In this document: positions 37,057 through 45,954 of the stretch, one piece after another | Layout: every line of letters starts with the position of its first letter | Numbering within the stretch: position 1 is the stretch's first letter | Assembly (NCBI GenBank): GCA_947447355.1 | Contig: CANFJF010000006.1 | Coordinates: 1-64,000, forward strand | Reading direction: 5' to 3' | Length of the DNA stretch: 64,000 nt | Source of the DNA: Comamonadaceae bacterium | GTDB taxonomy: Bacteria; Pseudomonadota; Gammaproteobacteria; Burkholderiales; Burkholderiaceae_C | Position numbers and translations under genes: made by a program | Notes under the pieces: generated by a model | The model's input: only the letters and a program-made list of their open reading frames with translations | Told to the model about the DNA's origin: nothing | Databases searched by the model: none

Positions 37057-37131
37057 CTTCACCTCAATCCGCAAGCAGTTTTAAGCACGCGGCCAAAGAC
37101 CTCAAATCACTGCGTCCGAAAGATCGTCCAG

Positions 37132-38448
37132 ATGTTGACTCACGAAGAAAATGAATTGTTGTGTCGCGTTGAAGGCCAGGCCCCCATGGGTCAGTTGATG
37201 CGTCGTCACTGGACACCGGTGTGCCTGATTGAAGAAGTCAGTGAGCCCGATGGCACGCCCATCAAAGCGCAGCTTTTTGGCGAAGACTTAGTCGTGTTTC
37301 GTGACACATTGGGTCGCGTTGGCGTGATGGATGAATACTGTCCGCACAGGCGCGCTTCCTTGGTGTTTGGCCGGAATGAAGACTGCGGTCTGCGTTGCCT
37401 TTATCACGGCTGGAAGATGGATGTTGAGGGTCATGTGATTGAGATGGTCTCTGAACCCGCGGCCAGCGGCATGGCGCAAAAAGTCAAGCACTTGGCCTAC
37501 CCGACAAAAGAGTGGGGCGGTTTTGTTTGGGCTTACATGGGCCCGCCCGAGACGCAGCCAGAATTCGTTGCGCCGGCTTGGGCTCCAACGGCTGATACGC
37601 AAGTCACGATTGCCAAGGCGGTCATCCCCTGCAATTGGGCGCAGATTTTAGAAGGGGCCATCGACTCGGCCCACAGCTCCAGCCTGCATTCTTCAGACAT
37701 GGTGCCAGCCCGTGTTGACTCAGCTCAAACCACCGACACCACGTGGTTGCGCCCTTCGACCGACAAGGCGCCACGGATGCAAATCGACCGCGCGGCTTAC
37801 GGCTTTCGCTACGCGGCCATTCGCCGTCCGATCACGAGTGCAGCGGTGAATGATTACGTGCGTGCCACGGTGTTTGTGGCCCCCGCGACAGCCTTGATTC
37901 CTCCCAACAATTTGTACAACGTGGCCAACATCAACGTGCCGATGGACGATACCCACACGGCGTTTTATTTCATCGCTTGGGGAGCGGCATCGACAACGCC
38001 AGACACCTCCACTTGGCGCAAGTTTCTGGGTCAGCAAATTGGCATCGATCTGGATGAAAAATACAGACCGATGCGCAACCGTGACAATCATTTTTGGCAA
38101 GATCGCACCGCCATGAAAGCCGGTAATTTCACAGGCATCACCGGCTTTCCGAATCAAGACATTGCGATGTGGGTCACCATGGGACCCATCGCTGATCGCA
38201 CCCATGAGCGCTTGGGCGCCAGTGATCAGGCGATCGTTGAGTTTCGTCGACAAATGTTGGATGCGGTGACAACTTTTCGTGACGGTGGGCCAGCCATTGG
38301 CACCGGAGACGGTCGAATCCCTGCCAGTGTTTGCGCCTTTCAAGCCATCATTCCAAAGACAACGGACTGGCGCGCTCATGTCGCATCCTATGTGTGGGAT
38401 GCCAAAGAGCCCGCACTAGAACCCTCGTATTCCACGCCCAGTGTTTAA
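37132..38448 (+). CDS. Rieske aromatic-ring dioxygenase alpha subunit, probable phthalate 4,5-dioxygenase
   Basis: Hydroxylates phthalate at C4 and C5 to the cis-dihydrodiol. The 438-residue oxygenase has the Rieske ligands Cys70, His72 (CPHR), Cys89 and His92 (CLYHGW). The mononuclear iron site is DSAHSSSLH (Asp178, His181, His186). N-terminal MLTHEENELLCRVEGQAPMGQLMRRHWTPV is typical of the OphA2/Pht3 group, which works as an alpha-only oligomer. No beta-subunit gene is present, in agreement. The reductase, dihydrodiol dehydrogenase and 4,5-dihydroxyphthalate decarboxylase genes around it make the substrate assignment strong. Confidence 0.92.
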   Translation: MLTHEENELLCRVEGQAPMGQLMRRHWTPVCLIEEVSEPDGTPIKAQLFGEDLVVFRDTLGRVGVMDEYCPHRRASLVFGRNEDCGLRCLYHGWKMDVEGHVIEMVSEPAASGMAQKVKHLAYPTKEWGGFVWAYMGPPETQPEFVAPAWAPTADTQVTIAKAVIPCNWAQILEGAIDSAHSSSLHSSDMVPARVDSAQTTDTTWLRPSTDKAPRMQIDRAAYGFRYAAIRRPITSAAVNDYVRATVFVAPATALIPPNNLYNVANINVPMDDTHTAFYFIAWGAASTTPDTSTWRKFLGQQIGIDLDEKYRPMRNRDNHFWQDRTAMKAGNFTGITGFPNQDIAMWVTMGPIADRTHERLGASDQAIVEFRRQMLDAVTTFRDGGPAIGTGDGRIPASVCAFQAIIPKTTDWRAHVASYVWDAKEPALEPSYSTPSV

Positions 38449-38493
38449 TGCGGCCTAGAGTTGAATTTCAATGTGATCAAGAGGAGACATTCC

Positions 38494-39477
38494 ATGCCAT
38501 TACGCCGTCACTATTTACGCGCCGCAGCCATGCTGGTAGTCGGCGCATTGACGCAGCCCATGCTGGCCAATGCGCAAAGTAGCTATCCCAACAAACCCAT
38601 CAAATTCGTTGTGCCCTATGCCGCGGGCGGCTTACCTGACACCGTCGCGCGCATCTTTGCGCAGCGTCTGGGTGACAGGTTAGGGCAGTCTGTCATCGTC
38701 GACAACCGACCCGGTGCCAATGGCGTGGTAGCTGCGAATGCGCTGGCCGGCGCACCAAAAGATGGCTACACCTTCCTGGTGACGGATGGTTCGATGTTCT
38801 CCATCAACCCGGCCATTTACAAGAGCCTGAGCTATGACTACAAGCGTGACTTTGTACCGGTGTCGCTGGCCGCTCGTGCGCCGCTGTACCTCGCCGTCCA
38901 TCCAAAGGTGCCGGTCAACAGTCTGCAGGAGTTCATCGCATTGGCCAAAGCCAAACCCGGCATGCTCAATTACGGTTCTTCGGGCATTGGCAGCACACAC
39001 CATTTAACGATGGAAGCTCTCAAGGCCACCTTGGGATTGCAACTGACCCACGTGCCATTCAAGGGCACAGGCCAGTCTGTGCCGGCCTTGATCGGTGGGC
39101 AGGTGGACGTGTTGTTTTCTGCGCTTCCATCGCTGTCCGGTTTTGTCAAATCCGGACAGGTCAAATTGATTGCGACCAACTCGGCTCAGCGCTCCAGCCA
39201 AGAGCCCAACGTCCCCGCGATTGCGGAAGTCATTCCCGGTTTTGACTTTGCACCGATTGTCGGTGTGCTGGCCGCGACCGGTACGCCCGCCAGCGCCATT
39301 GAACGCATCAGTCTTGAGATGGCTCAGATCGCCAAAATGCCTGAGGTCATCTTGACCTTGAACAATGCGGGGATCGACCCCATTGGCAGCAGTCCAGCAG
39401 ACTACAACAAGGCCATCCTCGGCGAAAACGAACGTCTTTCTAAAGCCATCGCCGCCTCAGGCATCAAATCAGAATAA
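38494..39477 (+). CDS. Bug/TctC-family periplasmic solute receptor 2 (phthalate cluster)
   Basis: A 327-residue periplasmic receptor with signal peptide (YLRAAAMLVVGALTQPMLANA, then QSSYPNKP). Family segments are YPNKPIKFVVPYAAGGLPDTVAR and VDNRPGANGVVAANALAGAPKDGYTFLV. ATG 38494 with GAGGAG upstream is preferred over an upstream TTG. It sits between the oxygenase and decarboxylase genes, 10 bases before the latter, so it probably binds phthalate or a related dicarboxylate. No TctAB membrane subunits are encoded nearby. Confidence 0.92.
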   Translation: MPLRRHYLRAAAMLVVGALTQPMLANAQSSYPNKPIKFVVPYAAGGLPDTVARIFAQRLGDRLGQSVIVDNRPGANGVVAANALAGAPKDGYTFLVTDGSMFSINPAIYKSLSYDYKRDFVPVSLAARAPLYLAVHPKVPVNSLQEFIALAKAKPGMLNYGSSGIGSTHHLTMEALKATLGLQLTHVPFKGTGQSVPALIGGQVDVLFSALPSLSGFVKSGQVKLIATNSAQRSSQEPNVPAIAEVIPGFDFAPIVGVLAATGTPASAIERISLEMAQIAKMPEVILTLNNAGIDPIGSSPADYNKAILGENERLSKAIAASGIKSE

Positions 39478-39487
39478 AGCATCCCTC

Positions 39488-40480
39488 ATGTCAAAACTTA
39501 AACTCACTTTCGGCTGCTGGAACTACGACCGCACCCGCGCCCTCATGGACGGCAGCGTTCAACCTGACGGCATCGACCTGAACTACCTCAATATGCCCGT
39601 AGAGGAAACCTTCTTTCGCATGCTGCGGCACAAGGAATTCGATGTGGCCGAAATGTCGCTGTCGTCTTACACCGTGTCGATGTTCAATCCGGCGCGACCT
39701 TTTGTGGCTATTCCTGTTTTCCCCTCGCGTTTTTTCAGGCATTCCTGCATTTACGTGAACGCCAAATCCGGCATTCGCGAAGCCAAGGACCTGATCGGAA
39801 AACGCGTTGGAAACCCGGAGTACCAGATGACCGCACCAGTGTGGATTCGTGGTATTTTGTCGGACCACTATGGCGTGCCGGTCGACAGTGTGAGTTACTT
39901 CACCGGGGGTGAAGAAGAACCGGGGCGTTCAGAAAAGATCAAACTCGATTTGCCGCCCAACATCAAGGTGGAGCGTATTGGCCCTGACCAAACGTTGGCG
40001 CAAATGCTGCTTGATGGCGAAATTGATGCGCTCTACACCGCGCGGATGCCCTCCAGCTTTTTGAAAGGCGGTGGCAAGGTCGTGCGCTTGTTTGAAGACT
40101 ACGAACAGGTCGAACGCAATTACTTCAAGGAAACCAAGATGTTTCCGATCATGCACACGGTGGCGATTCGCCGCGATGTGTATGAGGCCAATCCTTGGGT
40201 GGCGCGCTCGATGATGAAGGCGCTTGAAGAGTCGCAACGCCGCACCTACGAAGACCTCTACGAAACAGCGGCGCTGAAGGTGATGTTGCCTTGGCTCACG
40301 TCGCATGTTGAGCAGGTCAAGCGTGAGATGGGCGAAGACTTCTGGCCATATGGCTTTGAGAAGAACGAAGAAACCTTACGGACTTTTCTACGCTACTCCT
40401 ATGAGCAGGGCCTTTCAAAACACTTGCTCGAACCGCGTGACCTGTTTGCCCCTGAGTCGCTTGAAGCCTTCAAGATTTGA
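39488..40480 (+). CDS. 4,5-dihydroxyphthalate decarboxylase
   Basis: Removes one carboxylate from 4,5-dihydroxyphthalate to give protocatechuate, the last dedicated step of the phthalate 4,5-pathway. The 330-residue protein belongs to the Pht5/OphC family, which has a periplasmic-binding-protein-like fold but no signal peptide. The start MSKLKLTFGCWNYDRTRALMDGSVQPDGIDL, the FRHSCIYVNAKSGI strand and EIDALYTARMPSSF are family features. Translation probably follows that of the Bug gene. Protocatechuate ring-cleavage genes are not in the window. Confidence 0.9.
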   Translation: MSKLKLTFGCWNYDRTRALMDGSVQPDGIDLNYLNMPVEETFFRMLRHKEFDVAEMSLSSYTVSMFNPARPFVAIPVFPSRFFRHSCIYVNAKSGIREAKDLIGKRVGNPEYQMTAPVWIRGILSDHYGVPVDSVSYFTGGEEEPGRSEKIKLDLPPNIKVERIGPDQTLAQMLLDGEIDALYTARMPSSFLKGGGKVVRLFEDYEQVERNYFKETKMFPIMHTVAIRRDVYEANPWVARSMMKALEESQRRTYEDLYETAALKVMLPWLTSHVEQVKREMGEDFWPYGFEKNEETLRTFLRYSYEQGLSKHLLEPRDLFAPESLEAFKI

Positions 40481-40498
40481 TTTCGGTCTTGAGCGTGT

Positions 40499-41440
40499 AT
40501 GTCTGAAACGCATTTAGGGTATGGCCTGTCGGTCGGCGCGTTGCTGCTTTTTTCCTCTAGTATTTTGGTCACCAAAGTGGCCTCCAGTCGCATCAGTTTG
40601 AGTCTGGGTTTTTTGGTGGCCACGTTGGTCAATGTGGGGTTTGCAGCATTGGCGTTGACATTGGAGTTTGCACTCCGGTCGGACGCTTTCCAATGGAACA
40701 CGCCGGCCTTTTTATTGTTCGCTGCCGCAGGTGGTTTTGCGACGTATTTGGGTCGTTGGTTTTTTTACGAATCGGTCGTACGCTTTGGACCTTCACGGGC
40801 CAGTATTTTTCAGGCCAGCAGTCCCTTGTTCACGGCCATGATGGCCTGGTTGTTTTTGGGCGAACGCATCAGCTTGGTGATTGCCAGCGGGATGGTGATG
40901 ACGCTCTGCGGGCTGGTGCTGGTCAGCTATAAACCAAGTGTTGTTCGTGATGGCGGAGTTTCTGTCGCATGGGCTCCGTCAGGGGTGAGTCATCGTGAGC
41001 GCCTGCTTCAGTCGGTCTTTTTGCTGGGCCTGTCCAGTTCGATGGCTTACGCCATCAGCAATGTGCTGCGCGGTTCTGCGATCCGGCTCTGGAACGAACC
41101 TGTTGTAGGTGCTTTGAGCGGGGCCGTGTTTGGATTGACCCTGCACTTGCTATTCAGTCTGAAAAAAACAGGCGTTTTTTCAGACTGGCGTTCTGCAGAC
41201 CGAACCGGTCTTTGGCTGTTCGCCTTGATCGGTGTGTGCAACATCTTGGGCCAAATGGGGGTGATTGGCGCCATGCGCTACATTCCGCTGTCAGTCGTTG
41301 CTTTGATGACGCTGTGCACCCCAATTTTGGTGTTCCCGCTCAGTCATCTATTGTTCAAAGGCAAGGATGCCATCACGCTCAGCACGCTGCTGGGCAGTGC
41401 CTTGACCTTGATGGGGATTGTCATCATCGTGTTGCGATGA
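40499..41440 (+). CDS. EamA/DMT-superfamily transporter
   Basis: A 313-residue membrane protein with about ten hydrophobic helices in two EamA repeats (about 5-145 and 175-312). The first repeat ends in the EamA-type ASIFQASSPLFTAMMAWLFLGERIS and the second in PLSVVALMTLCTPILVFPLSHLLFKGKDAIT. Such proteins mostly export or exchange metabolites. It follows the decarboxylase gene after 18 bases in the same direction, so it may move an intermediate or phthalate itself; this is inference, since the family alone does not reveal substrate or direction. Confidence 0.87.
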   Translation: MSETHLGYGLSVGALLLFSSSILVTKVASSRISLSLGFLVATLVNVGFAALALTLEFALRSDAFQWNTPAFLLFAAAGGFATYLGRWFFYESVVRFGPSRASIFQASSPLFTAMMAWLFLGERISLVIASGMVMTLCGLVLVSYKPSVVRDGGVSVAWAPSGVSHRERLLQSVFLLGLSSSMAYAISNVLRGSAIRLWNEPVVGALSGAVFGLTLHLLFSLKKTGVFSDWRSADRTGLWLFALIGVCNILGQMGVIGAMRYIPLSVVALMTLCTPILVFPLSHLLFKGKDAITLSTLLGSALTLMGIVIIVLR

Positions 41441-41484
41441 CAGGTATTGGCGTATTAATCAATCAATCAAGAATGGAGACAACC

Positions 41485-42459
41485 ATGCATAAGAATCGTC
41501 GCACATGGATGGCCGCAGCTTGTACCGCCTTGGCCTTGATGGGGGCCTCTGCGCAGGCACAGGATTACCCCGTCAAACCGATCCGCATCGTCGTGCCTTT
41601 GCCGCCGGGCGGCTCTAACGATGTGCTGGCTCGCATATTGGCGCAGAAAATGTCAGAAGCTTTTGGCCAGCCCGTGATCGTTGAAAACAAGCCTGGCGCC
41701 GCCGGTAATATTTCGACCGACTACATGGCCAAAGCAGAAGGCGACGGCTACACCATTGCCATTGCACCGAACCAAACGGTGGCCGTGAATCCGGTGCTTT
41801 ATCCGAAGTTGCCGTTCGACGTGGTCAAAGACTTGCAAGGTATTTCCATGCTGGGTCGGGTGCCGATGGTGCTGGTCGTCTCGCCCAAAGTCACGGCCAC
41901 CACCGTGGCAGAGTTGATCGCCCAAGCCAAAGCCAATCCGGATAAATTTTCTTATGCTTCTGCGGGCTCTGGCAGTCCGCAGCATATGGCTGCAGAGGTC
42001 TTCAAGTCCATGACGGGGACCAAGCTCATGCACATTCCTTACAAAGGCTCAGCCCCAGCTCTGGTCGATGTGCTGGGGGGCACGGTGGACGTGATGTTCT
42101 GCCCTATCAACTCAGCGTTGCCCCACATTCGCAGCGGCAAACTGCGTGCATTGGGCAGCACCGGTACCCAGCGGCTAGACCTAGTCCCCAATCTGCCAAC
42201 GGTGGCAGAGACTGTTCCAAACTATGAGAGCGACATTTGGATTGGCATGATTGCTCCCGCCAAAACGCCGGTCGCCATCATCAACAAACTCAACGCCGAA
42301 CTCAGGCGTTCTCTGGCCCTGCCTGATGTGAAAAGCAAGTTGGCCGACCAAGGCATTTTCGCGGAAACAAGCTCCGCCGCTGACTTCACCAAATTGATCG
42401 CGATCGACCAAAAGCGTTGGGCGGCCGTCATCAAATTCGCCAACATCGTCCCCGAATAA
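41485..42459 (+). CDS. Bug/TctC-family periplasmic solute receptor 3
   Basis: A 324-residue receptor with signal peptide (RRTWMAAACTALALMGASAQA, cleaved before QDYPVKP), then YPVKPIRIVVPLPPGGSNDVLAR and VENKPGAAGNISTDYMAKAEGDGYTIAI. ATG 41485 follows TGGAG with 7-8 bases. It is 47 bases upstream of a ThDP enzyme and an aldehyde dehydrogenase gene, so the ligand is probably the 2-oxo or related acid processed by them. The expected Bug fold is complete, with no truncation. Confidence 0.92.
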   Translation: MHKNRRTWMAAACTALALMGASAQAQDYPVKPIRIVVPLPPGGSNDVLARILAQKMSEAFGQPVIVENKPGAAGNISTDYMAKAEGDGYTIAIAPNQTVAVNPVLYPKLPFDVVKDLQGISMLGRVPMVLVVSPKVTATTVAELIAQAKANPDKFSYASAGSGSPQHMAAEVFKSMTGTKLMHIPYKGSAPALVDVLGGTVDVMFCPINSALPHIRSGKLRALGSTGTQRLDLVPNLPTVAETVPNYESDIWIGMIAPAKTPVAIINKLNAELRRSLALPDVKSKLADQGIFAETSSAADFTKLIAIDQKRWAAVIKFANIVPE

Positions 42460-42506
42460 GCACCGTTACAACCACCGCCACAACCACCGATTTATCAGGA
42501 GCTTCT

Positions 42507-44291
42507 ATGACCGTTCCCCTTGATGCCGCTGTGCGCCGCGACATTCCAAAACCTTCGGAACCCGACGAAACTGTTTGGGGCAGTGACGCGATTGCTGACA
42601 TGCTGCGCGCCATGGATATTCCTTACGTGCTGCTCAATCCCGGCGCCAGTTTTCGCGGTCTGCATGACAGTTTGGTCAACCATCTGGGCAACGAAAAACC
42701 ACAGATGGTGGTGGTGCTGCACGAAGAACATGCGGTCGCTATCGCCCACGGCTACACCAAGGTCACCGGGAAGCCGCTGATTGCTATCTTGCACAGCAAT
42801 GTTGGTTTGATGCATGGCTCGATGGCTATTTTTGACGCCTGGGTTGACCGTGTTCCGGTCATCGTCCTCGGGGCCACTGGACCGGTGGATGCGTCCAAGC
42901 GTCGCCCTTGGATCGACTGGATTCACACCGCACAAGACCAAGCCGCCTTGGTCCGGAACTTCATCAAGTGGGATGCTCAGCCTGCGTCCATTCCTTCCGC
43001 TCAAGAAGCTTTGCTGAGGGCCCGGCAAATCGCCACTACCGCGCCGCAGGGGCCGGTGTATGTTTGCTTTGATGCGGCGCTGCAGGAATCCAAACTTGCC
43101 GCCAGTCCGACGTTGCCAGATCCGATGCGCTACCTGGCGCCACCACCCGCACGTCCGTCTGATGAGGTGGTGATCCAAGCCGCCGAGTGGCTGTCAAAAG
43201 CCAAGCGCCCGGTCATTTTGATGGGCCGCGTGTCGCGTGACGAAAAGGGCTGGGCGGAGCGCATTCAACTGGCGGAAACCTTGAATGCCGAAGTGCTCAC
43301 TGATTTGCGGGTCGGTGCTGCTTTCCCGACCGACCATGCTCTCCATGCCGCTCCCAGCGGGGCCTTTCTCACGCCAGCGGCGCAAGCCGTGTTGCGCGAA
43401 GCCGATGTGGTGCTCAGCCTGGACTGGCTCGACCTGTCCGGCACGCTCAAGCAGGCTTGGGGCGAGGCCACCGTCGGCAGCAAAATCATTCAAGTGTCGG
43501 TAGACCATTACAGTCACAACGGCTGGAGCATGGACCACCAGGGCCTGCCGCCGGTGGATTTGTTTTTGCTGTGCGAGCCAGAACCCGCTGTGACTTTGTT
43601 GAACCAGCATGTGAAGCAACGCACCACACCGGCGCCCGCTAAGCGCGTTGTCGCTGCCGCACCGGTGGCTGTTCCGGGCAGCATGACTGTCTCTACGCTT
43701 GCGGCTACTTTGCGCCGTGCCGTGGGCGACCAAAAGCTGTGCCTCATGCGTTTGCCGCTCAGTTGGAGCGGCGAGATGTGGGACTTCCGCCACCCACTTG
43801 ATTTTCTCGGTTACGACGGCGGTGGCGGCATTGGTTCCGGCCCCGGCATGTCGATTGGCTCGGCACTTGCACTCAAGGGAACTGACCGCTTGCCGGTGGC
43901 GGTGATTGGCGATGGCGACTACATGATGGGCGTCAACGCGCTTTGGACAGCAGCCAACGCCCGCATCCCAATGCTGGTGGTGGTCTGCAATAACCGGTCG
44001 TTCTTTAACGACGAATTGCATCAAGAACGCGTGGCGCGTCAACGCCAACGCCCGGTTGAAAACCGCTGGATCGGCCAGCGCATCAGCAACCCCTCGCCAG
44101 ACCTCGCCATGTTGGCCCGCGGTCAGGGCCTGACCGGCATTGGCCCGGTCGAAGACGCCGCCGAGTTAGAGCGCGTGCTGGTGGACGCTATTGCGGCCGT
44201 CAAGAACGGCGACACCGTGGTGATTGATGTCGTGGTGCAGACGGGCTACAGCCCCGCCATGACGGCCGGCCTGACCCGTTCGTCAGATTAA
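42507..44291 (+). CDS. Thiamine diphosphate-dependent enzyme (acetolactate synthase/benzoylformate decarboxylase superfamily)
   Basis: A 594-residue three-domain ThDP enzyme. The N-terminal PYR domain has LLNPGASFRGLHDSL and the cofactor-activating Glu73 in VVLHEEHAVAIAHGYTKVTG. The central domain has PVILMGRVSRDEKGW. The PP domain has the ThDP/Mg motif GDGDYMMGVNALW ending in VVCNN. The reaction cannot be fixed from motifs: decarboxylation of a 2-oxo acid to an aldehyde is suggested because an aldehyde dehydrogenase gene follows 30 bases later. It is not a standard IlvB: no ilvN gene adjoins. ATG 42507 is preceded by AGGAG. Confidence 0.85.
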   Translation: MTVPLDAAVRRDIPKPSEPDETVWGSDAIADMLRAMDIPYVLLNPGASFRGLHDSLVNHLGNEKPQMVVVLHEEHAVAIAHGYTKVTGKPLIAILHSNVGLMHGSMAIFDAWVDRVPVIVLGATGPVDASKRRPWIDWIHTAQDQAALVRNFIKWDAQPASIPSAQEALLRARQIATTAPQGPVYVCFDAALQESKLAASPTLPDPMRYLAPPPARPSDEVVIQAAEWLSKAKRPVILMGRVSRDEKGWAERIQLAETLNAEVLTDLRVGAAFPTDHALHAAPSGAFLTPAAQAVLREADVVLSLDWLDLSGTLKQAWGEATVGSKIIQVSVDHYSHNGWSMDHQGLPPVDLFLLCEPEPAVTLLNQHVKQRTTPAPAKRVVAAAPVAVPGSMTVSTLAATLRRAVGDQKLCLMRLPLSWSGEMWDFRHPLDFLGYDGGGGIGSGPGMSIGSALALKGTDRLPVAVIGDGDYMMGVNALWTAANARIPMLVVVCNNRSFFNDELHQERVARQRQRPVENRWIGQRISNPSPDLAMLARGQGLTGIGPVEDAAELERVLVDAIAAVKNGDTVVIDVVVQTGYSPAMTAGLTRSSD

Positions 44292-44321
44292 TTTGTAGAT
44301 TTAAATTTGGAGTTGCACGAC

Positions 44322-45794
44322 ATGCGCACACACGACATTCCGGCTGGTATTTTGCCGACGCAGCGCGACCTGTACTACGGCGGTGCCTGGCACGCGCCCA
44401 AGGCTGGCGTTTACGCCGAGACCATCAACCCGACCTACAACGAAGTCATCGCCAGCGCGCCCGTCGCCGATGCCGCTGACGTTGACGCGGCGGTGCAAGC
44501 CGCACACGCCGCTTTTCCGGCTTGGGCGGCCACGCCGCCGGTCGAGCGGGGGCGCTATTTGCGCAAGGCTGCTGCGGTGCTGCGCGAACATGCTTTGCCG
44601 CTGGCCCAACTCGATTCGCTGAACAACGGCAACCCGGTGTCGGCGCTTGCCATGGATGCCGGTTTTGCCGCTGACTGTCTTGATTACTTTGCAGGGCTGG
44701 CCACCGAGATCAAAGGCGAAACCATCCCCATGGGCGATGGCAACTTCAACTACACGATTCAGGAACCGCTGGGCGTGATTGCCCGCATCGTCGCTTACAA
44801 CCACCCCTTCATGTTTGCCGCTGCCCGGCTCGCAGCCCCCTTGGCTGCGGGCAACACGGTGGTCATCAAGTCGCCGGACCAAGCGCCCTTGTCCATCTTG
44901 CGGCTGGCTGAACTGGTGGGCGATATTTTCCCGCCTGGCGTGGCTAACTTTTTATGCGGTGGCCGTGAATGCGGCGATGCCATGGGCCGACATCCGCTGG
45001 TCCGAAAAATCACCTTGATCGGTGGTGTTCCCACCGGCAAGGCCGTCATGAAAACCGCCTCCGATAACCTCAAACCTCTGCTGCTGGAGTTGGGCGGCAA
45101 GAATGCCTTGGTGGCGTACCCCGATGCGGATCTGGACAAGCTCGTCAACGGCATCATCGCTGGTATGAACTTCACCTGGTCGGGTCAAAGCTGCGGTTCT
45201 ACCAGCCGTGTTTTTCTGCACGAATCTATTCATGATCAAGTGCTGGAGAAGGTTGTCAAGCTGCTGCCCGAACGCCACAAGCCGGGCATTCCGACAGACC
45301 CTAAAACCACCATGGGCTCGCTGGTCAGTCAGGCGCAGCTGGACAAGGTGAAGCACTATGTGGCGGCGGGTTTAGCGGACGGTGGACGCTTGGTCTGTGG
45401 CGGAAAACAACCCGACGATCCAGCGCTGAAGGATGGATTTTTTTACGAAGCCACGGTCTTCGCAGACATGCAACCGCACATGCGATTGGCCCAAGAAGAG
45501 GTCTTTGGCCCGATCATGTCGGTCTTTAAATGGCGCGATGAAGACACGCTGTGGAGCCAAGTCAATGGCGTGGATTTTGGTCTCACCGGCTCTATCTGGA
45601 CGCAGAACCTGAACACCGCGCACTTAGCGGCCAAGCGGATCCAGACCGGCTACGTGTGGATCAACAACGCCAGCCAGCACTTCATGGGCGCACCTTTCGG
45701 CGGCATCAAACAGTCCGGCATTGGCCGCGAAGAATGCTTCGCTGAACTGCTCGAGTTCACGTACACCAAGAACGTGAATCTGAAGCTCGGCTGA
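44322..45794 (+). CDS. NAD(P)+-dependent aldehyde dehydrogenase
   Basis: A 490-residue ALDH-superfamily enzyme that oxidises an aldehyde to the acid. The Rossmann contact AYNHPFMFAAARLAAPLAAGNTVVIKSPDQAPL, the general-base motif LLELGGKNA, the nucleophile Cys in WSGQSCGSTSR and EEVFGPIMSVF are all intact. The substrate is probably the aldehyde released by the ThDP enzyme encoded just upstream. ATG 44322 with GGAG 9 bases before is chosen; a TTG 15 bases earlier overlaps this SD. A hairpin without T-run lies about 40 bases after the stop. Confidence 0.93.
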   Translation: MRTHDIPAGILPTQRDLYYGGAWHAPKAGVYAETINPTYNEVIASAPVADAADVDAAVQAAHAAFPAWAATPPVERGRYLRKAAAVLREHALPLAQLDSLNNGNPVSALAMDAGFAADCLDYFAGLATEIKGETIPMGDGNFNYTIQEPLGVIARIVAYNHPFMFAAARLAAPLAAGNTVVIKSPDQAPLSILRLAELVGDIFPPGVANFLCGGRECGDAMGRHPLVRKITLIGGVPTGKAVMKTASDNLKPLLLELGGKNALVAYPDADLDKLVNGIIAGMNFTWSGQSCGSTSRVFLHESIHDQVLEKVVKLLPERHKPGIPTDPKTTMGSLVSQAQLDKVKHYVAAGLADGGRLVCGGKQPDDPALKDGFFYEATVFADMQPHMRLAQEEVFGPIMSVFKWRDEDTLWSQVNGVDFGLTGSIWTQNLNTAHLAAKRIQTGYVWINNASQHFMGAPFGGIKQSGIGREECFAELLEFTYTKNVNLKLG

Positions 45795-45831
45795 TGTGCG
45801 TTAACGAGTCAGTTAGTTAGCCTCAATAACG

Positions 45832-45849
45832 ATGGCCGGGTTCGGCCAT
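45832..45849 (+). terminator. Hairpin downstream of the aldehyde dehydrogenase gene
   Basis: ATGGCCG (45832-45838), loop GGTT and CGGCCAT (45843-45849) form a perfect 7-bp stem 37 bases after the stop codon. There is no adjacent T-run, so termination is uncertain. Confidence 0.35.
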
Positions 45850-45954
45850 TCATTGGAAAGCAATTTTGAAGTTTAAAAAACGATTCGTTGGAGGATTCTC
45901 AGTTTCAATAAATTAAATCTAATCGTTTAAATGATTGTTTAAGTATAATTAAAC

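Noticed and set aside
41454-41470. Short repeated AATC units before the third Bug receptor gene.
   Set aside because: Only about three units of four bases; too short to call a functional repeat.
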